Shown piece by piece: positions 8,968-21,100 of a stretch of 64,000 bases of DNA. Below the pieces are notes generated by a model. The model did not search any database and had not been told where the DNA came from. It saw only the letters and a program-made list of their open reading frames with translations. Each line of letters begins with the position of its first letter. The stretch's first letter is position 1. The position numbers and the translations under genes are program-made. The DNA is from Serripes groenlandicus (Eukaryota > Mollusca > Bivalvia > Cardiida > Cardiidae): positions 64,128,767 through 64,192,766 of the forward strand of contig JASEVX010000011.1 of NCBI GenBank assembly GCA_031761405.1, read 5' to 3'.

Positions 8968-9297
8968 AGGAGGGTAGGTCGGCCCCGATTGCAAAGCGGG
9001 CCGGTCTACCCTCCCTTACCTTTTTTTGCGGCTGACCCGGTCTACCCTCCTGCGGCTGACCCGGTCTACCCTCCTTTGGAGACGAATTACCTTCCAAAGG
9101 AGGGTAGACCGGGTCAGCCGCAAAATAACAGAGTTATTTAAATGACCCAGTTCCCCTTCATACCTTTACTCTTTAAATCCCTTTTAAAAGGAGGGTAGAC
9201 CGGGTCATGACCCGGTCTACCCTCCTTTGGAGACGAAATACCCTCCAAAGTAGGGTAGACCGGGTCATTTGCAAAATGACCCGGTCTACCCTCCTTT
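8968..9297. repeat. cluster of nested GC-rich palindromes
   Basis: About nine copies of GACCCGGTCTACCCTCC or a close variant occur in alternating orientation. A perfect spacer-free palindrome of 42 bases lies at 9,187-9,228. Arms of 30 bases at 9,051-9,080 and 9,093-9,122 enclose a 12-base loop, and arms at 9,250-9,267 and 9,277-9,297 enclose a 9-base spacer. The motif stands out as GC-rich in AT-rich surroundings. Confidence 0.95.
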
Positions 9298-9540
9298 ACT
9301 ACTGATGGCCATGCAATTTGAAATAGGGCCTAATTTGCATTCAATACGTCCAGATACATTATCTTAAAGACAGAAATAAAGTTTTTAGATGCAGTTGTAA
9401 TAAGAACAACATATGTTGTTATATTGGCAACTTATTTCTCATTTTAAATCTGCTGTTAATATCACCACACATTACATTGTTAGGATTTACCGAGAGTATC
9501 AAATAAACGTGTAGACTTGAATCAAAGAACCGAGGTAAAG

Positions 9541-9770
9541 CACGTAAATATGTTTCGTGATACAAGCTGTAGGTCATTTATTTTAGTTCAACGACTATCA
9601 AATGCATTTAATAATATAAGATTGAAGGTGTTGTTGTTGTTGTGCCATCATTTTGTGATACATGTATAGTTGGATATCACACTCGTACTCAGTAGGCTAC
9701 CTGTGTTGATATGTTATTGAATAACACATCTTCAGAGAACACCATTTTCAAACTAACCAGATGAAACTAA
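9541..9770 (+). repeat. contiguous copy of a duplicated segment
   Basis: Bases 9,541-9,601 match 11,224-11,280 and bases 9,640-9,770 match 16,336-16,460 (shared GGATATCACACTCGTACTCA-type and GTAGGCTACCTGTGTTGATA tracts). Includes a short GTT run at 9,631-9,643. Confidence 0.7.
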
Positions 9771-9780
9771 CAAAAACTAT

Positions 9781-10416
9781 ATAATAGGTATACTATTATT
9801 ATCTTTATTTCCTCCATATTTGAAGATTTAACAAACAATACAAACAGATCACAAATTAACTATTACAAACACAAGCAACTACAAAGAAAAGTAAAAACAG
9901 AAAATGAGAACGAGAGAGAGATTGAGAAAATGAGAGAAAAATGCATAATTATATTTTATATATACAAGTCAATTGCCAGAAAGAGATACAGGCAATCATA
10001 AGTTAATATCATAATACACATGAGTAACATTTTTCGAACATGCTACTATACTTCCAACTGCATTCAGACATACAATATAAATGAGCTGAGCAGAATAAAT
10101 GAGCCCGATGAATCCAACTCCATGAACTAAATTGTTGCAACCCACAACAGAGCTCGAGATAAGGCGATCCTCTATCATAGGCACCAACATGCTCCTACGA
10201 AAACGAAAGTAGAGTTGAATACGCCACGCTACTGCTTTATATACATGGAAACTTGTGAAAACATATAAGTCAATCTAAGCCCATGCGTCGCCGGACCACT
10301 GACATCTTCCAACGCACAGAAACCAGGCGAGAACTCCACCCGATCCATGGAATATGGTAAAGTCGTGACGCTCAAGATAGAGCGACGATGGCCCTCATAT
10401 ACGCTGATAATATATT
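9781..10416. other. AT-rich spacer downstream of LINE fragment
   Basis: No gene seen. It lies 3' of the minus-strand reverse-transcriptase fragment and may be its 3' untranslated region. Contains a GAGA-rich run near 9,905-9,940. Confidence 0.4.
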
Positions 10417-11241
10417 TTATGAATTATAGATTAACCAGACATAATAAAGAAATCTATATGAAAGTTTAACAAAAGCATCATATCTTTCACCTAGCAAAAT
10501 GAATAATTGATTGACAGGCATGCCAAGCAAACTGTTCACATATTCAATTCTATTCAATGCAGTTATTGTTCTAAAAATGTTAACACCAAAGTGTTTCAAG
10601 ACAAATCTATTGAATTTCATTCTTGCTCTTTGCACAACACCACAATCTACTACAACATGTAGTGTGAAATTAGCTGCCAGGTTGCTTGCATTGCATTTCG
10701 GACAATCGGGCTTGACATATCCAAGGTAGGCAATAAATTGAGCAACACTGAAACAATATTGTAAAATATCTGGGTATTTCTTAGCAAACAGCCACACCGG
10801 AGACTCTTGTAAACAAAGCTGTATTTGTCTGTATTGTATAAAGTCTTCATGATTTGTTTCACATTCCCACAACCGTTCGTATTGCTCGTTTACTTTGAAT
10901 GAGTATATCTTTTTCCACGAATATTTCGAAGGAAATGTACAACTTTTATAATATCCAACTATAAAATCATATAATTTATACCTTTGCAAAATGGAGACTA
11001 TTTCAGAAATAAAACCGGAAGTCGATGTCCCTGTCATATACGAGCAAAGACGAGCTAAAAACATATATTTTGCAGACGACTTATTATGCAATTTACAAAA
11101 TTGTCCAAAGAGATTTAGCTTCCTCTTTTCTATTTCTGATTCAATCGGCAAACTTCCAATTAATCCCAGTGCAATGTTTGTCCTAGATCTATGCTTTAGG
11201 CCTTGTATATGTGTTATACACTTAAATATGTTTCGTAATAC
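10417..11241 (-). pseudogene. non-LTR retrotransposon: C-terminal part of reverse-transcriptase ORF
   Basis: About 270 codons are open on the minus strand and end at 10,417. The segment HIQGLK-x-RSRTNIALG-x-IGSLPIESEI-x-KRKL is characteristic of the region after the reverse-transcriptase fingers and palm in CR1/jockey/I-type LINEs. Near the end CPKCN with a later H and C resembles the terminal zinc-knuckle-like CCHC of such ORFs. The catalytic YADD part and the N-terminus are missing (in-frame stop just above 11,241), so it is a 5'-truncated copy, which is normal for LINEs. The clade cannot be set from this piece. Confidence 0.75.
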
Positions 11242-11280
11242 TAGCTATGGGTCATTTTACTTGGTACAATGACTATCAAA
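11224..11280 (+). repeat. left part of the split duplicate of 9,541-9,770
   Basis: AAATATGTTTCGTAATACTA and ACTATCAAATACTGC parallel 9,541-9,601. The matching right part is 5 kb away at 16,336-16,460. Confidence 0.6.
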
Positions 11281-11290
11281 TACTGCACAC

Positions 11291-11473
11291 AGCTCTAGAT
11301 AAGGGACTTTCTTATGTGCTAAAATCCTTTTTTGACATACAAACCCTATGTTGTGGGTACTCAAAAGAATCGTTTCACTGATACGATTCTTTTGAGTACC
11401 CACAACATAGGCTTTGGTTGAGTAATAAGAGAAATATTGTGGGGGAAAATACCTGTTCACTCCCTCTTATCCC
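11291..11473 (+). mobile_element. family B MITE (fold-back)
   Basis: Family definition: ends carry AGCTCTAGATAAGG and its inverse; the centre is a long palindrome built on CTATGTTGTGGGTACTCAAA and an AGAATCGT stem. Here the central palindrome (11,349-11,410) is nearly perfect. Confidence 0.85.
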
Positions 11474-11696
11474 TTTGAATGCATATACTATCAGATAAGT
11501 AAGGAAGTACATTGTTTCCAATGAAATCAATGGCGGGGTGCCATGATTGCGGTGTCGGCTCCTATGAACCTCATATGTTTATAAAGGATAATTTTGTAAG
11601 AAAGAAAAATACTGAAAATATTTATCTATATCAGTTTTGAAAAATCGTGTGACCTCAAGGGTCGTCCAATTGAGACCCAATGACATCATTATAATC

Positions 11697-11918
11697 CATT
11701 CCGTCATATAGACGCTTTCTGGCGCCTCTGCAGCAGACAGCTTTTTGAAAACATAGTGACTAAAAAAGAAATTGCTCAAAACGAGCAATTTCTCCTTTTG
11801 CCACAATGTTTTCCACTTTTAGTCATAGGTTATCCATTCAGTTAGAGAGATTTTCCATTTTTTGACAAAATATGTTCAAAGTCGTCTGCTGCCGATTGTC
11901 GTCGAGGGAAAGGGTTAA
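11697..11918 (+). mobile_element. family A MITE, left end degraded
   Basis: Family definition: about 230 bp, TTAA at both ends followed by CCCTTTCCCTCATA and its inverse, an inner CTGCAGCAGAC inverted pair, and a central AGAAATTGCTC...GAGCAATTTCT hairpin. TTAA duplication with CCC ends suggests a piggyBac-type non-autonomous element. This copy has lost its left TTAACCCTTT. Confidence 0.85.
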
Positions 11919-12193
11919 CAAGCTTGTGGGGGTTCACTACATGTTGCTACATAACACATATCAAACAAATCTGGGCATTGACGTATTTCTGATCCCCGGG
12001 CTGGGACATTTTTTTTTAATCAGCGGGGCGTCATTTGAACACTATTGATGGAGAGTCACGACATGATGCTGCATACAGAATGTTTCAGTTGTGGCTCTTG
12101 TGGATACAGACACGAAAGAGTTCCTATATAAGTTTAAGGGAAACTGATGGCTCCTAGAATAGGGCAACTTGTTAACTCAGAGGCATACTTTTG

Positions 12194-12300
12194 TAGGACC
12201 ACAGGAACTTGCTCCTCTAAAAATAGATATGACCTACCCTAACATCTATGCATAGAGTAGGTCATATCTATTTTTAGAGGAACAAGTCCCTGTGGTAGGA
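12194..12300. repeat. fold-back repeat with about 43-bp arms
   Basis: Arms at 12,195-12,237 and 12,257-12,297 differ at about two or three positions and flank a 19-base loop. The inner arm reads TAAAAATAGATATGACCTAC. Probably a small MITE; no other copy was seen in the window. Confidence 0.85.
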
Positions 12301-12330
12301 CCACTACATAATGCAGAGGCTTTCTATGCG

Positions 12331-12554
12331 TTAACCCTTTCCCTCATATAGACGCTTTCTGACGCCTCTGCAGCAGACGGCTTTTTGAAAACATAGTGAC
12401 AAAAGAAGAAATTGCTCAAAACGAGCAATTTCTCCTTTTGCCACAATGTTTTCCACTTTTAGTCATAGATTATCCATTCAAATATTGAGATTTTCCTTTT
12501 TTTAACAAAATATGTTCGTCTGCTGCAAAATTGTCGTATGAGGGAAAGGGTTAA
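12331..12554 (+). mobile_element. family A MITE, complete
   Basis: 224 bp with TTAA at both ends; forward form (starts CATATAGACGC, ends GTATGAGGG). Member of the younger CCCTCATA cohort. Confidence 0.92.
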
Positions 12555-13009
12555 AGCTCCGGGCTTTTAGCTTCCATGGCCGATTAAAGCAGTGGACCGA
12601 AACCATTTCAAAATCTTAAAAGAAGACTCGTCGTTTGAACATGTACATGAAGTATGGTAAAAACTAAAACACTGTCATATAATATTCTTCTAAGGTAGGT
12701 TTCGCGACGCCCGTTAAGTGGTTTCTATCTTTCATTTCGTTAGAAACAAATATGAACAGTCAGTTATTAATTTCCTCAGTCTCTTTGATGCGTACATTAT
12801 GAGACACTTGTGTAACAAAACCAAACGATTTTAATTGATTCCTACTAACTCACATGAACAGAAATATATAAATAATATAATGTATGGGATTAACGGAGTT
12901 GAACTTAAAATATCCGATTCAGACTTAACACTGTTGTCTGACAATAATAATAGCAACCACAGGGACAAGTGCCATAAAAAATGCATATAGTTGTCGAACA
13001 TCATAGTAG
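12555..13009. other. no gene seen
   Basis: AT-rich spacer without recognisable exon or repeat end. Confidence 0.5.
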
Positions 13010-13707
13010 CAACACGCATGGAAAGTTCCATAACTCATGGCTACATTTTGTTATGCTCCTTTTTAAGTCAGAATTTTAGTTTTTTTCTTAGTAACCATTC
13101 AAGGTAAAGATTCGAAACTTAAAATAGTCGTCTTATATTATAGTAGCAACAACAGGTGCAAGTTCCATAACTTTTTAATGTATTTTGTCAAACGTATGTC
13201 CCTTTTAAAGTCAGGATTTTGTTTAAATTTTGGGTTAATGTCACTTACATGCAAACTAACGAAGACATATCTTTGAAACTTGAAATACTTGTTCACTACT
13301 GATGTACAATAGAATGAAGGAATACTTATACAAGTTAGATAGCCCTGCCATGGTTTTTTACTGGATTATTGCCCTTCTTAACTTAGAAAATATTAGTTGA
13401 CATAATGTAACTAAATTTTGTTAGAAGTTACTATTTAAGAAGATATCTAATGATATTGTGATTTGGGACTACTTGGGTCAAGGTCACTGTTACTGAACAT
13501 AGATAAAAGGTAATATATTCAATATCTTTAGTTTTATTAGACGTAATAATACTAAATTTTGTTTTGTATTCAGCATTTAAAAAGAGTTTCAATTGGATAG
13601 GGTTCGTGGGGTCAAGGTCATTGTCACTGTTACTAAAATAGAAAACTAATTTCTCGCTTGGATACTAAATAGACGAGCGTCAGGCACCCACAGGCGGTGC
13701 TCTTGTT
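13010..13707 (+). repeat. family E repeat, degenerate
   Basis: Ends in GACGAGCGTCAGGCACCCAC and GGTGCTCTTGTT, the terminus also found at 40,430 and 46,483. The body repeats a GTCACTGTTACT...TCAAGGTCA theme. Confidence 0.6.
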
Positions 13708-14183
13708 TGTATTTGGCTCTATCCGTTTAGCTTTAGAACAACGGATGCATCAAACCGAAAAACACTTCTTTGCGCTGCAATCCAACATTAAGGGAAGTCT
13801 GGAGTTACCTGCCCCTACCATTACCTTATAAGATCAGTCATACACCAATAATGGTTGGGCATTTCGGACATGGTGTTGCAAGCAACAGGCTATAGAGACA
13901 CCTTTTTGTGTTGACCTTTCAAACTCCGAGGGCAGTTTACTTTATAATTTATAATTTATGTATTGATTCCAAACATGAAGTTGTGTTGGTCCGCTTGGGA
14001 GTTAACGAAAAGTAATTATATAGTTACTAGTTACTATATCTGTAATAGTGATCATGTATGAGGGGATGTGACCTATGTAGTCATTATAGGTTCATACCAG
14101 ACGTACTAATTTACTATAGTACGCCGGGTACCAGACTAACATTAGGGATGCATGCAATATAAAAAGGAGAAAACACGCTGGCT

Positions 14184-15082
14184 AGTTTTTAGCGAAGTGC
14201 TCAAAGTGAGTTATTGAGATCACCTTTTATCCGTCGTCCGTCAACACATTCTCGTGTGTAACCAGTGGGTCAATTGTGATTAACTTCACAGAAAGCATCT
14301 TTTCAATCCTCACCAAAAGGTCTTCAATTGTTATTGATTTTATGCTTGCTGAGTTCTGGTTTCCATGGCATTCGAAAGAAAAAACTTAAAAAAAAATCCA
14401 GGAAGCTGGGCTGTTTTGCCTTACATGGATAGAGTAAAATATTTTTCAACGAAAGTGTCTAGTGCGATTTCTGAATAATTTTGTAGAAATATTCATTTGG
14501 TGTCCATCTGTCAGATTCTTATAAGCCATGTCTATTGGTCAAAAAAGCATGGCCGCCAGGGTCGGGGCTTTTTCGCCTTATATGGCTTCAAAAATTGTCT
14601 TCTCCGGTAAAAACTTGCTGATTATTTTGTAGAAATGTTCATTGGTTATCAGATTAGTTCAAGCCATGTTGATTGCTAAAACTATGGGCACCAGGTTGCA
14701 GGTCTATGTTGCGTTATTTGGCTATAGTGAAAACTTTAAACATCTCACAGATTCCTTGAAGCTTTGTTGATTTGTCGTATATAGGTACATTGATCATTTA
14801 CACAATCTTCTTCTTCGAAAGTATGAAGCAGATTTCCAAATTATATTATAAAACGTTCATTAGGCGACCCTGTATTGGATTCAGCGAGCCATGTTGATTG
14901 GTCGAAAACATGGCCGCCAGGATTCATGTTTTTCCTAATGTGACAATATTTAGTGAAGTTTTGCTTAATGACGGTGGAACAATACTGGCCTTTTTTTGGC
15001 CTACCTATCCGCAAAATGTGTTATTGTGGTTGGCATGACAAATCATGGTGAACGATCCAGGGCCATCATGGTCCTCTGGTTT
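14184..15082 (+). repeat. family D repeat, old copy
   Basis: Starts near TTTTTAGCGAAGTGCTCAAA and ends CCAGGGCCATCATGGTCCTC. Several divergent subunits with GGCCGCCAGG and CAAGCCATGTTGATTGGTC-type tracts lie inside. Confidence 0.7.
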
Positions 15083-15273
15083 ATATTTAATATAAGCAAA
15101 ATGACCCTTTGCAATAAAGTTAGTCTTCTTATATATATATTGTATTTTTCCATGATACAATAGTTTTAAAGTCCTATCCAGAACAGGACCCGGAAAATGT
15201 CCATTAATGGAAATATGCCATTTTCTCCTAAATTACACCGGGAATACGCCAGTGCTACGTCTTATTTTCTTAG

Positions 15274-16340
15274 CTCATATGAGTCGCCCCGCGAGAAAAC
15301 CAACAGTATGGTATAGACTGATCCGGGCCGACATATTCCGTCTCAGTGGGATAGAGGTATAGAGTAATGATTCCTGAAACAGAAAATCCACTGGAGGCGA
15401 AAAGTGTCTATCCGGGTAAATCGACAACGTTGGTTTTCTCTTGATGAACTTGGATTTACCCTTTTTAGGCTTTGAAGTGATATCATTTAGTGAGGTTACA
15501 AAATAACTTGTTTTCGAGGTTGACCATCATTTTGACTGTCCCAGAACACTTGACTTGAACAAGTGTCCGCGGCATGTATTTCATTACTCTACGTTCTGCT
15601 TAAAAAAAAACACTTTCTTAATATACAATTGGGATTTTCTTTTTATAAACGACATACGACCTACCTTATATTGATTACGAGTGTGCTGATTGGAGGTACT
15701 TAAAGTGATAAATAAATAATACTTGTAATACTGCTAAAGAACTGATAAACATGTTTCAGAACCCATTAACTCACACAGTGACATTGTATGAACTTATAGA
15801 TGTACTGTAATCGTATAGCACACATAGTATTTCAATCGTAAACAAACAAACAATGATACCACTATAGACTTCAGTGGTCAAGATAAGAAGGGGCATACAG
15901 CTCTTTTCTCCACAATATTTCTCGTATTATACAACCAAACCCTTGGATGTGGGTACTCAAAAGAATCGTCAAAGTGAGACGAATCTTTTAAGTACCCATA
16001 TCATAGTGTTATACGGTCGAATAAGGATTTTGGAAACATGCAAGACGCCCCTCAACTAGAGCTCTGAATCACCGTAATGTTTGTTTATAAATTAAAAAGA
16101 GAAAATCAACATTATGGCCTCTGCGTAATGTATCGACCCAAATCAGCCTGCGCAGTCCGCGCAGACTGATCCGGGCCGACACATTCCGTCTCAGGGTGAT
16201 AGAGGTATAGAGCAATGATTCCTGAAACAGAAAATTCACAAGAGCCGAAATATGTCTATCCGGGTAAACCTGCGCGGCATGCTTAGGCTGATCCGGGTTG
16301 ATACTTTACGCAGAGTTTCTCGCGGGACGGCTCATATGTT
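15274..16340. mobile_element. segment bracketed by inverted CATATGAG / CGCGAGAAA ends
   Basis: GCTCATATGAGTCGCCCCGC at the left pairs with GTTTCTCGCGGGACGGCTCA at the right, and both flank a tract with ACTGATCCGGGCCGACA (15,319 and 16,166). This resembles a known style of bivalve MITE with CTGATCCGG stems. A family B MITE (15,880-16,068) is nested inside. Confidence 0.6.
15880..16068 (-). mobile_element. family B MITE
   Basis: Left end diverged; right end CTAGAGCTCTG intact. Central stem (TGGGTACTCAAAAGAATCGT against ACGAATCTTTTAAGTACCCA) is imperfect. Nested in the 15,274-16,340 segment. Confidence 0.75.
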
Positions 16341-16460
16341 GTTATGCCATCAGGCTGTGGTACCTGTAAAGTTGGGTATCACACTCGTATTCAGTAGGCT
16401 ACCTGTGTTGATATACTATTGAAAAACACATAATCAGAGAACACCACTTTCAAACTTTTT
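16336..16460 (+). repeat. right part of the split duplicate of 9,541-9,770
   Basis: Shares TATCACACTCGTATTCAGTA and GGCTACCTGTGTTGATA with 9,680-9,712, and ATCAGAGAACACCACTTTCA with the tract near 9,735. Confidence 0.7.
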
Positions 16461-17390
16461 CACAAAATCAACAAATACAAAATTAGTGTTAATCGGCTAA
16501 CATACAACTTGCATTCTTTTTTACTTTTCTATTTACTTGGCATCCTTTAAATCACAATTATAGAACCAAATTTCAAATGGCACTGTGTTGGGAGGAGCAC
16601 TGGCTCAATAATTCACTCTTCATTTCTAGGAGGTAAAATACTGCTCATCTAATTCATAATATTTTACTAATTTTCTACACATGTGTATCCCATGTAAATG
16701 TATGTACATATGCCATTATTTAGGGAAAGACTAGGTACACCCAAAACAACTTTGGACCTGAACAATTGGAAAAAACAAGAATGCAAACGCTCGTCTGCTA
16801 TTTTCTAAGTCGTAAAAGGGGCATTTCTGAATAATTATTCAAGCCAGTGTTCATGTATGGTATAGACATGCGTAGTGTTCCAAGGAACATATGTACCAAG
16901 TTGCATTTGAACACGTTGAAAAGTTTTTGAGTTAGGAGGTAATGTTAAAGTGTTTTGACATCGATGCCCGAGGGTACCACAAAACCCCGATTTCTTTTCT
17001 TCAACAGACAGACGAGCTAAAAATGCGCGATATGGAGTTTTTGATTGGTTGTCATCTGACTAAGATTGGTTGCGGTTCTTAAACGCAATTAGACAAAAAC
17101 CCAACCGCTTTCTTTATCGAGTCAAAAGAGTTCTAAATAGTGTTCCATACGCAGAAAGCCGACACAGTTTGAATTTGTTCTTGTTTGTAAACCAATCGAT
17201 CATCATGTGATCCCGTGAAAATGCTCAATTGATTTGTTTCGTGTTTTACGCTTCTTTCAACAATGTTTTTTCAACAATGTAATTTCGATATTCCATTTTC
17301 GATGAATCTGCAATAGACGAATAGTATTCATAAATTTAACCTTTTCCACATTGTTTGTATCCGACTATGGCCTAGTCAATAAGTGTACTT
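16461..17390. other. no gene seen
   Basis: AT-rich intergenic DNA; no recognisable exon, RNA gene or complete repeat. Confidence 0.5.
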
Positions 17391-17596
17391 TAGACGCTTC
17401 CTGACGCCCCTGCAGCAGACGGCTTTTTGAAAACATAGTGACAAAAGAAGAAATTGCTCAAAACGAGCAATTTCTCATTTTGCCACAATGTTTTCCACTT
17501 CTAGTCATAGGTTATCCATTCAATTATTTTCTATGTTTTGACAAAACATGTTAAATGTCGTCTGCTTCAGAATTGTCGTATGAGGGAAAGGGTTAA
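17391..17596 (+). mobile_element. family A MITE, left end lost
   Basis: Begins at TAGACGCTTCC; right TTAA present. Lies about 480 bp upstream of the ferrochelatase start. Confidence 0.85.
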
Positions 17597-17990
17597 TAGA
17601 GAGTATCCATCCATGTTTGCCTAGAAATGTTCAAAGTCATCTGCTGTATATTTGGTGTATGCAGGGAGGGACATAGATCTACGTCGCTTGAGTAGGGTTA
17701 AGCAGACGTTGAAATATTATGATTATATCATATCATTTAACCAAGTTTGTCTCCAAAAATTTGGTGCGATTACTCAGGGGCACTATATTATATTGTTATA
17801 TAGTGTCCCTGAGTTACATAACCAAAATCACTGAAAGCGTTCAAAGGGTTGTTTTGGGTTTGTTTGGCGTAGTCTTATGGTTACTAGTTTCTCCAAACAA
17901 ATATAACTGTATCACAATCGGACGAACTCGGCCGATTTCCTAACACCATAATTGCGTTTACGAACTTACCCGAAGAATTCCGATAGGTTA

Positions 17991-17997
17991 TATAAAG
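17991..17997 (+). promoter_or_regulatory. TATA-like box upstream of FECH
   Basis: TATAAAG within GGTTATATAAAGATATG, 76 bases before the proposed FECH ATG. This is a plausible core-promoter position for a short 5' leader, but is not proved. Confidence 0.35.
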
Positions 17998-18072
17998 ATA
18001 TGAAAAAATTCTTAAAAGTTACTCCCCTTGATAAAATTTACGCCATTTACATTTTCTACAACAACAACAAAC

Positions 18073-18103
18073 ATGGCGAAGTTGTGTCAGCGAATTGCAT
18101 CCG
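18073..18103 (+). CDS. FECH: FECH exon 1 (start codon)
   Basis: ATG in a good context (A at -3, G at +4) opens ten codons plus one base, then a GTATGT donor. The single leftover base fits exactly with the two bases GC that begin exon 2, giving Gly11. The peptide [10 protein letters not shown] has the right character for a presequence. Confidence 0.8.
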
Positions 18104-21100
18104 GTATGTTTTAATTGAGTATTTCACCGTAATAATGCTGTTTAAATGTTTAATAGTAAGAGCAATTGAATGTATATATGTAGAGTGGAATCAGTTGTTT
18201 AAATGACAAGTTGTTATAACATGTTTAAAGGAAGGTTATGTTGCACGCTTCACTCAACCGTGAAATCGTGACCGTATGTTATATAAATATTGCCCCGTGT
18301 TAGATTTTTTAATTGATTCTAAACCCACCAAACTGGTTTTACACGTTTGTGTAAGTAAAGTAGAGCAGCCTATCATTTATGTAAACATTTATTTCTTTGG
18401 TAATCAGAGTTAAACCTAACACTCATCGAGAGTTCTGGATAAGGAGCGTTTTCCGTGTTCAGAAATCCTTATTTTATCCAATAACTCCTTGAGACGATTC
18501 CTTTGAGTACCTACATCATAGGATTTGGTTGGATAATAAGAGAGATATTGTGGAGAAAAGAGCTGTAAATCCCTCCTTGTCTGTGGAAGACAGTGGTGCA
18601 GAGGTAGAGCGTCGGCCTCTCATATCAAAGGTCCCTGGTTCGAGTCCCGTGATGAGCGGGTCCTGACTTTGGGATTTTTCCACACAAACGGCGCGAGTAC
18701 TGGTGAAGTCTCCAGGAAGCAGACATCGAGCGTGATTAATCTAAGCCTAAGGCTTGTTTCGCGATCGATGTAAAATAAATAAGTTTAAACTATGTCTGGC
18801 CCTCTGCTCATCCAATGTTTTGATTGTGTTCCCATGATCTTGTTTACTTCAGGAAAACCCTTTGTCCTTCAACAAATGTTTTGATAAAATTGAAGTTTAT
18901 ATTTGTTGAGATTCACGTTTCTCTCTAAGTTTTATTTCTCTTAGCTGTATAAAACTCTTTACGGTCTTGAAACTCAAACATACTGAACTACTCAGAACTG
19001 GAATACACAATCTTATGCAAGAGCTCTCTCTGACGCTGACAAATCATACTCAGTGAGAATCTCAAGCTCAATTGCATCAAACCTTTTGAAATCTAAGTCA
19101 TCAAACTTTAACTGTTTGTTGATATTCTCAAATGGCAGGTGAGCATGAGGCCAATGCTGATAAATCATAACCCCATCAGAAGAATTTGTGTTAATTCCGG
19201 ACTTTTTCTGTTTTCTACTCTTTTTTCACCATGTAAAGAAAGACTGCTGTTTGATGTGTCCGATGTAGCTTTAATACTACTAGATGTAGACATAGACCCA
19301 CCAGAGGGATCAAGAAAGGATATTAAACCTCAATTTTCTTATTCTTTTTTCAGTAGTTTTTGTAATTTTGTTCTTGTTCTTATTTCAAATCTTCAACACA
19401 AATATTTTGACCCACTTTCTTCAAACTTCAGGTCTAGTACCAACCTCTTCAACATTACTTTGAGAAATTTTGTCTTGTTTGTTTACCTTTCAAGTTTATT
19501 ATATGTTGTCTCTGTGCCTCAAGTTCTCTCTCAATCTTCGTGATTTTCCCCTCACCCACTTTGAGCCGAGTCATTTCCTTCTTCATTCCTTGTATTTCCT
19601 GGTCCTCTAAGCCTTCTCTCATACCTGCAGATAGCATGGTTCCTGAACGTTTTGTGCAATTTCTTCTTTTGTCACTATGTTTTCAAAACGCCGTCTGCTG
19701 CAGAGGCGTCAGAAAGCGTCTATATTAGGGAAAGGGTTAACAGTTTTTTCACCACTGGGGTTCTCAACGGGGAAAATGGACAGGCGAGTTCTTCGGTCCC
19801 TTTATTCTTGGCTGCTTCTAAAGAGTTGTATTTGTAACGGCCTTGTTTTGTATTAGCAATATTTTTACCCTCATGTGAAGCCTTGTAATACATTCTAGCG
19901 ATGTCTCAGATATTTCTGTCCATATTAAACTCTATGTTCATGTTTCTATCACTTACCCCTCTATTAAACTGTTTAGCTTTTATATAACACTTCCACAAAA
20001 AAATATGATTATGTCTTCTAATGTTACGAAGAACTACTATAAGATAAAACTTGATAATCTCTTCTAATGTTTTATGAGTATGACCGAAAATAAGATCAAA
20101 AGGCTTTAAGCAAAACTTAATCAATGTTAAGTACGACAATTGACAACTTTTTTACAATTTTAAAGACTTCTTGCTTAGTCGATATCTATTCAAACTGTGA
20201 AGAATATCGTAAAGGAGAAACTGGATAAAACCCAAGCAACCTATCAAATTGAAGAATACTGTTTTTCAGGATTGTTATAATTGTAGTGTATATAATAACT
20301 TGTCAATGTTAAATGTCAAATCCCACTTATTTGCCTAATCACATAAAGAAATTGAATGTATATCATTTTGTAGGTTGTCACATTTGTTTTAGCATAAATT
20401 TTAGTGTTATTGCAAAAGCTGGAAATCAACAACTTCATTGATGTTGTTTACTTATACTATGAAAAGTACATGGCCCAGACCTCTACCCTGTGGCACACCA
20501 CTGTCAGAATTTCATATCTGAAATTCAATCCCTTGACTGATACACATTGTCTACGGTTTGTCTACAAGCTATGTGGAACTTTATCAAACGCCTTTTAATC
20601 GAAGTATACACTGTCCTAGCATTGTCATTTTTTCAATAAACTCTCAATTCTTCCATTACATTTAGAAGTTGAAGAACACGAGAACGTTCAGGTCTAAAGC
20701 CATAGTGGACGCTTGAGGTGAAATTACGCTAAATACATCTGCGGGCCAGGCTGATCTACACCACAGCAGGACTTCCTTAAAAAATTAAATTTGTTTGCAT
20801 AGAAATGAGTGTATACCATCACCAGAATGCATTGAATATATGACATTGAGTTTAAAATCATTGTAAATGTGTATAGGATGTACTGGAAATGATTGATTTG
20901 ATCATTTTAGTATTTTGACCTTGTTTGAAAGTGAAAGTAGAGAATGCTAAACACCGGTTTTGTACATGTATGAGAAACGCTTAGAAAGTGTGACAATTGA
21001 GTCTGAAACTGGTCTATTTACATGGAAACAAAAGAAGGAATGATTTTGGTGTATTGTAACCTAAAGAGCTTTTGGGTGGAAAATATTAAAAGTCAATTTT

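Noticed and set aside
10511..10729. 72-codon plus-strand ORF
   Set aside because: Antisense to the LINE reverse-transcriptase fragment.
17900..18072. Iron-responsive element in the FECH 5' leader
   Set aside because: I looked for a CAGTG loop with paired stem between the TATA-like box and ATG and saw none.
17952..18206. 84-codon ORF across FECH exon 1
   Set aside because: It is in a different frame from the start codon that fits exon 2 and runs on past the GTATGT donor.
18584..18660. Possible tRNA gene (also 25,676; 29,430; 34,530)
   Set aside because: A and B boxes are present but acceptor stems do not pair and each continues into a SINE body.
19139..19543. 134-codon plus-strand ORF
   Set aside because: Antisense of the decayed minus-strand coiled-coil and gag-like pieces, which have more protein-like composition.
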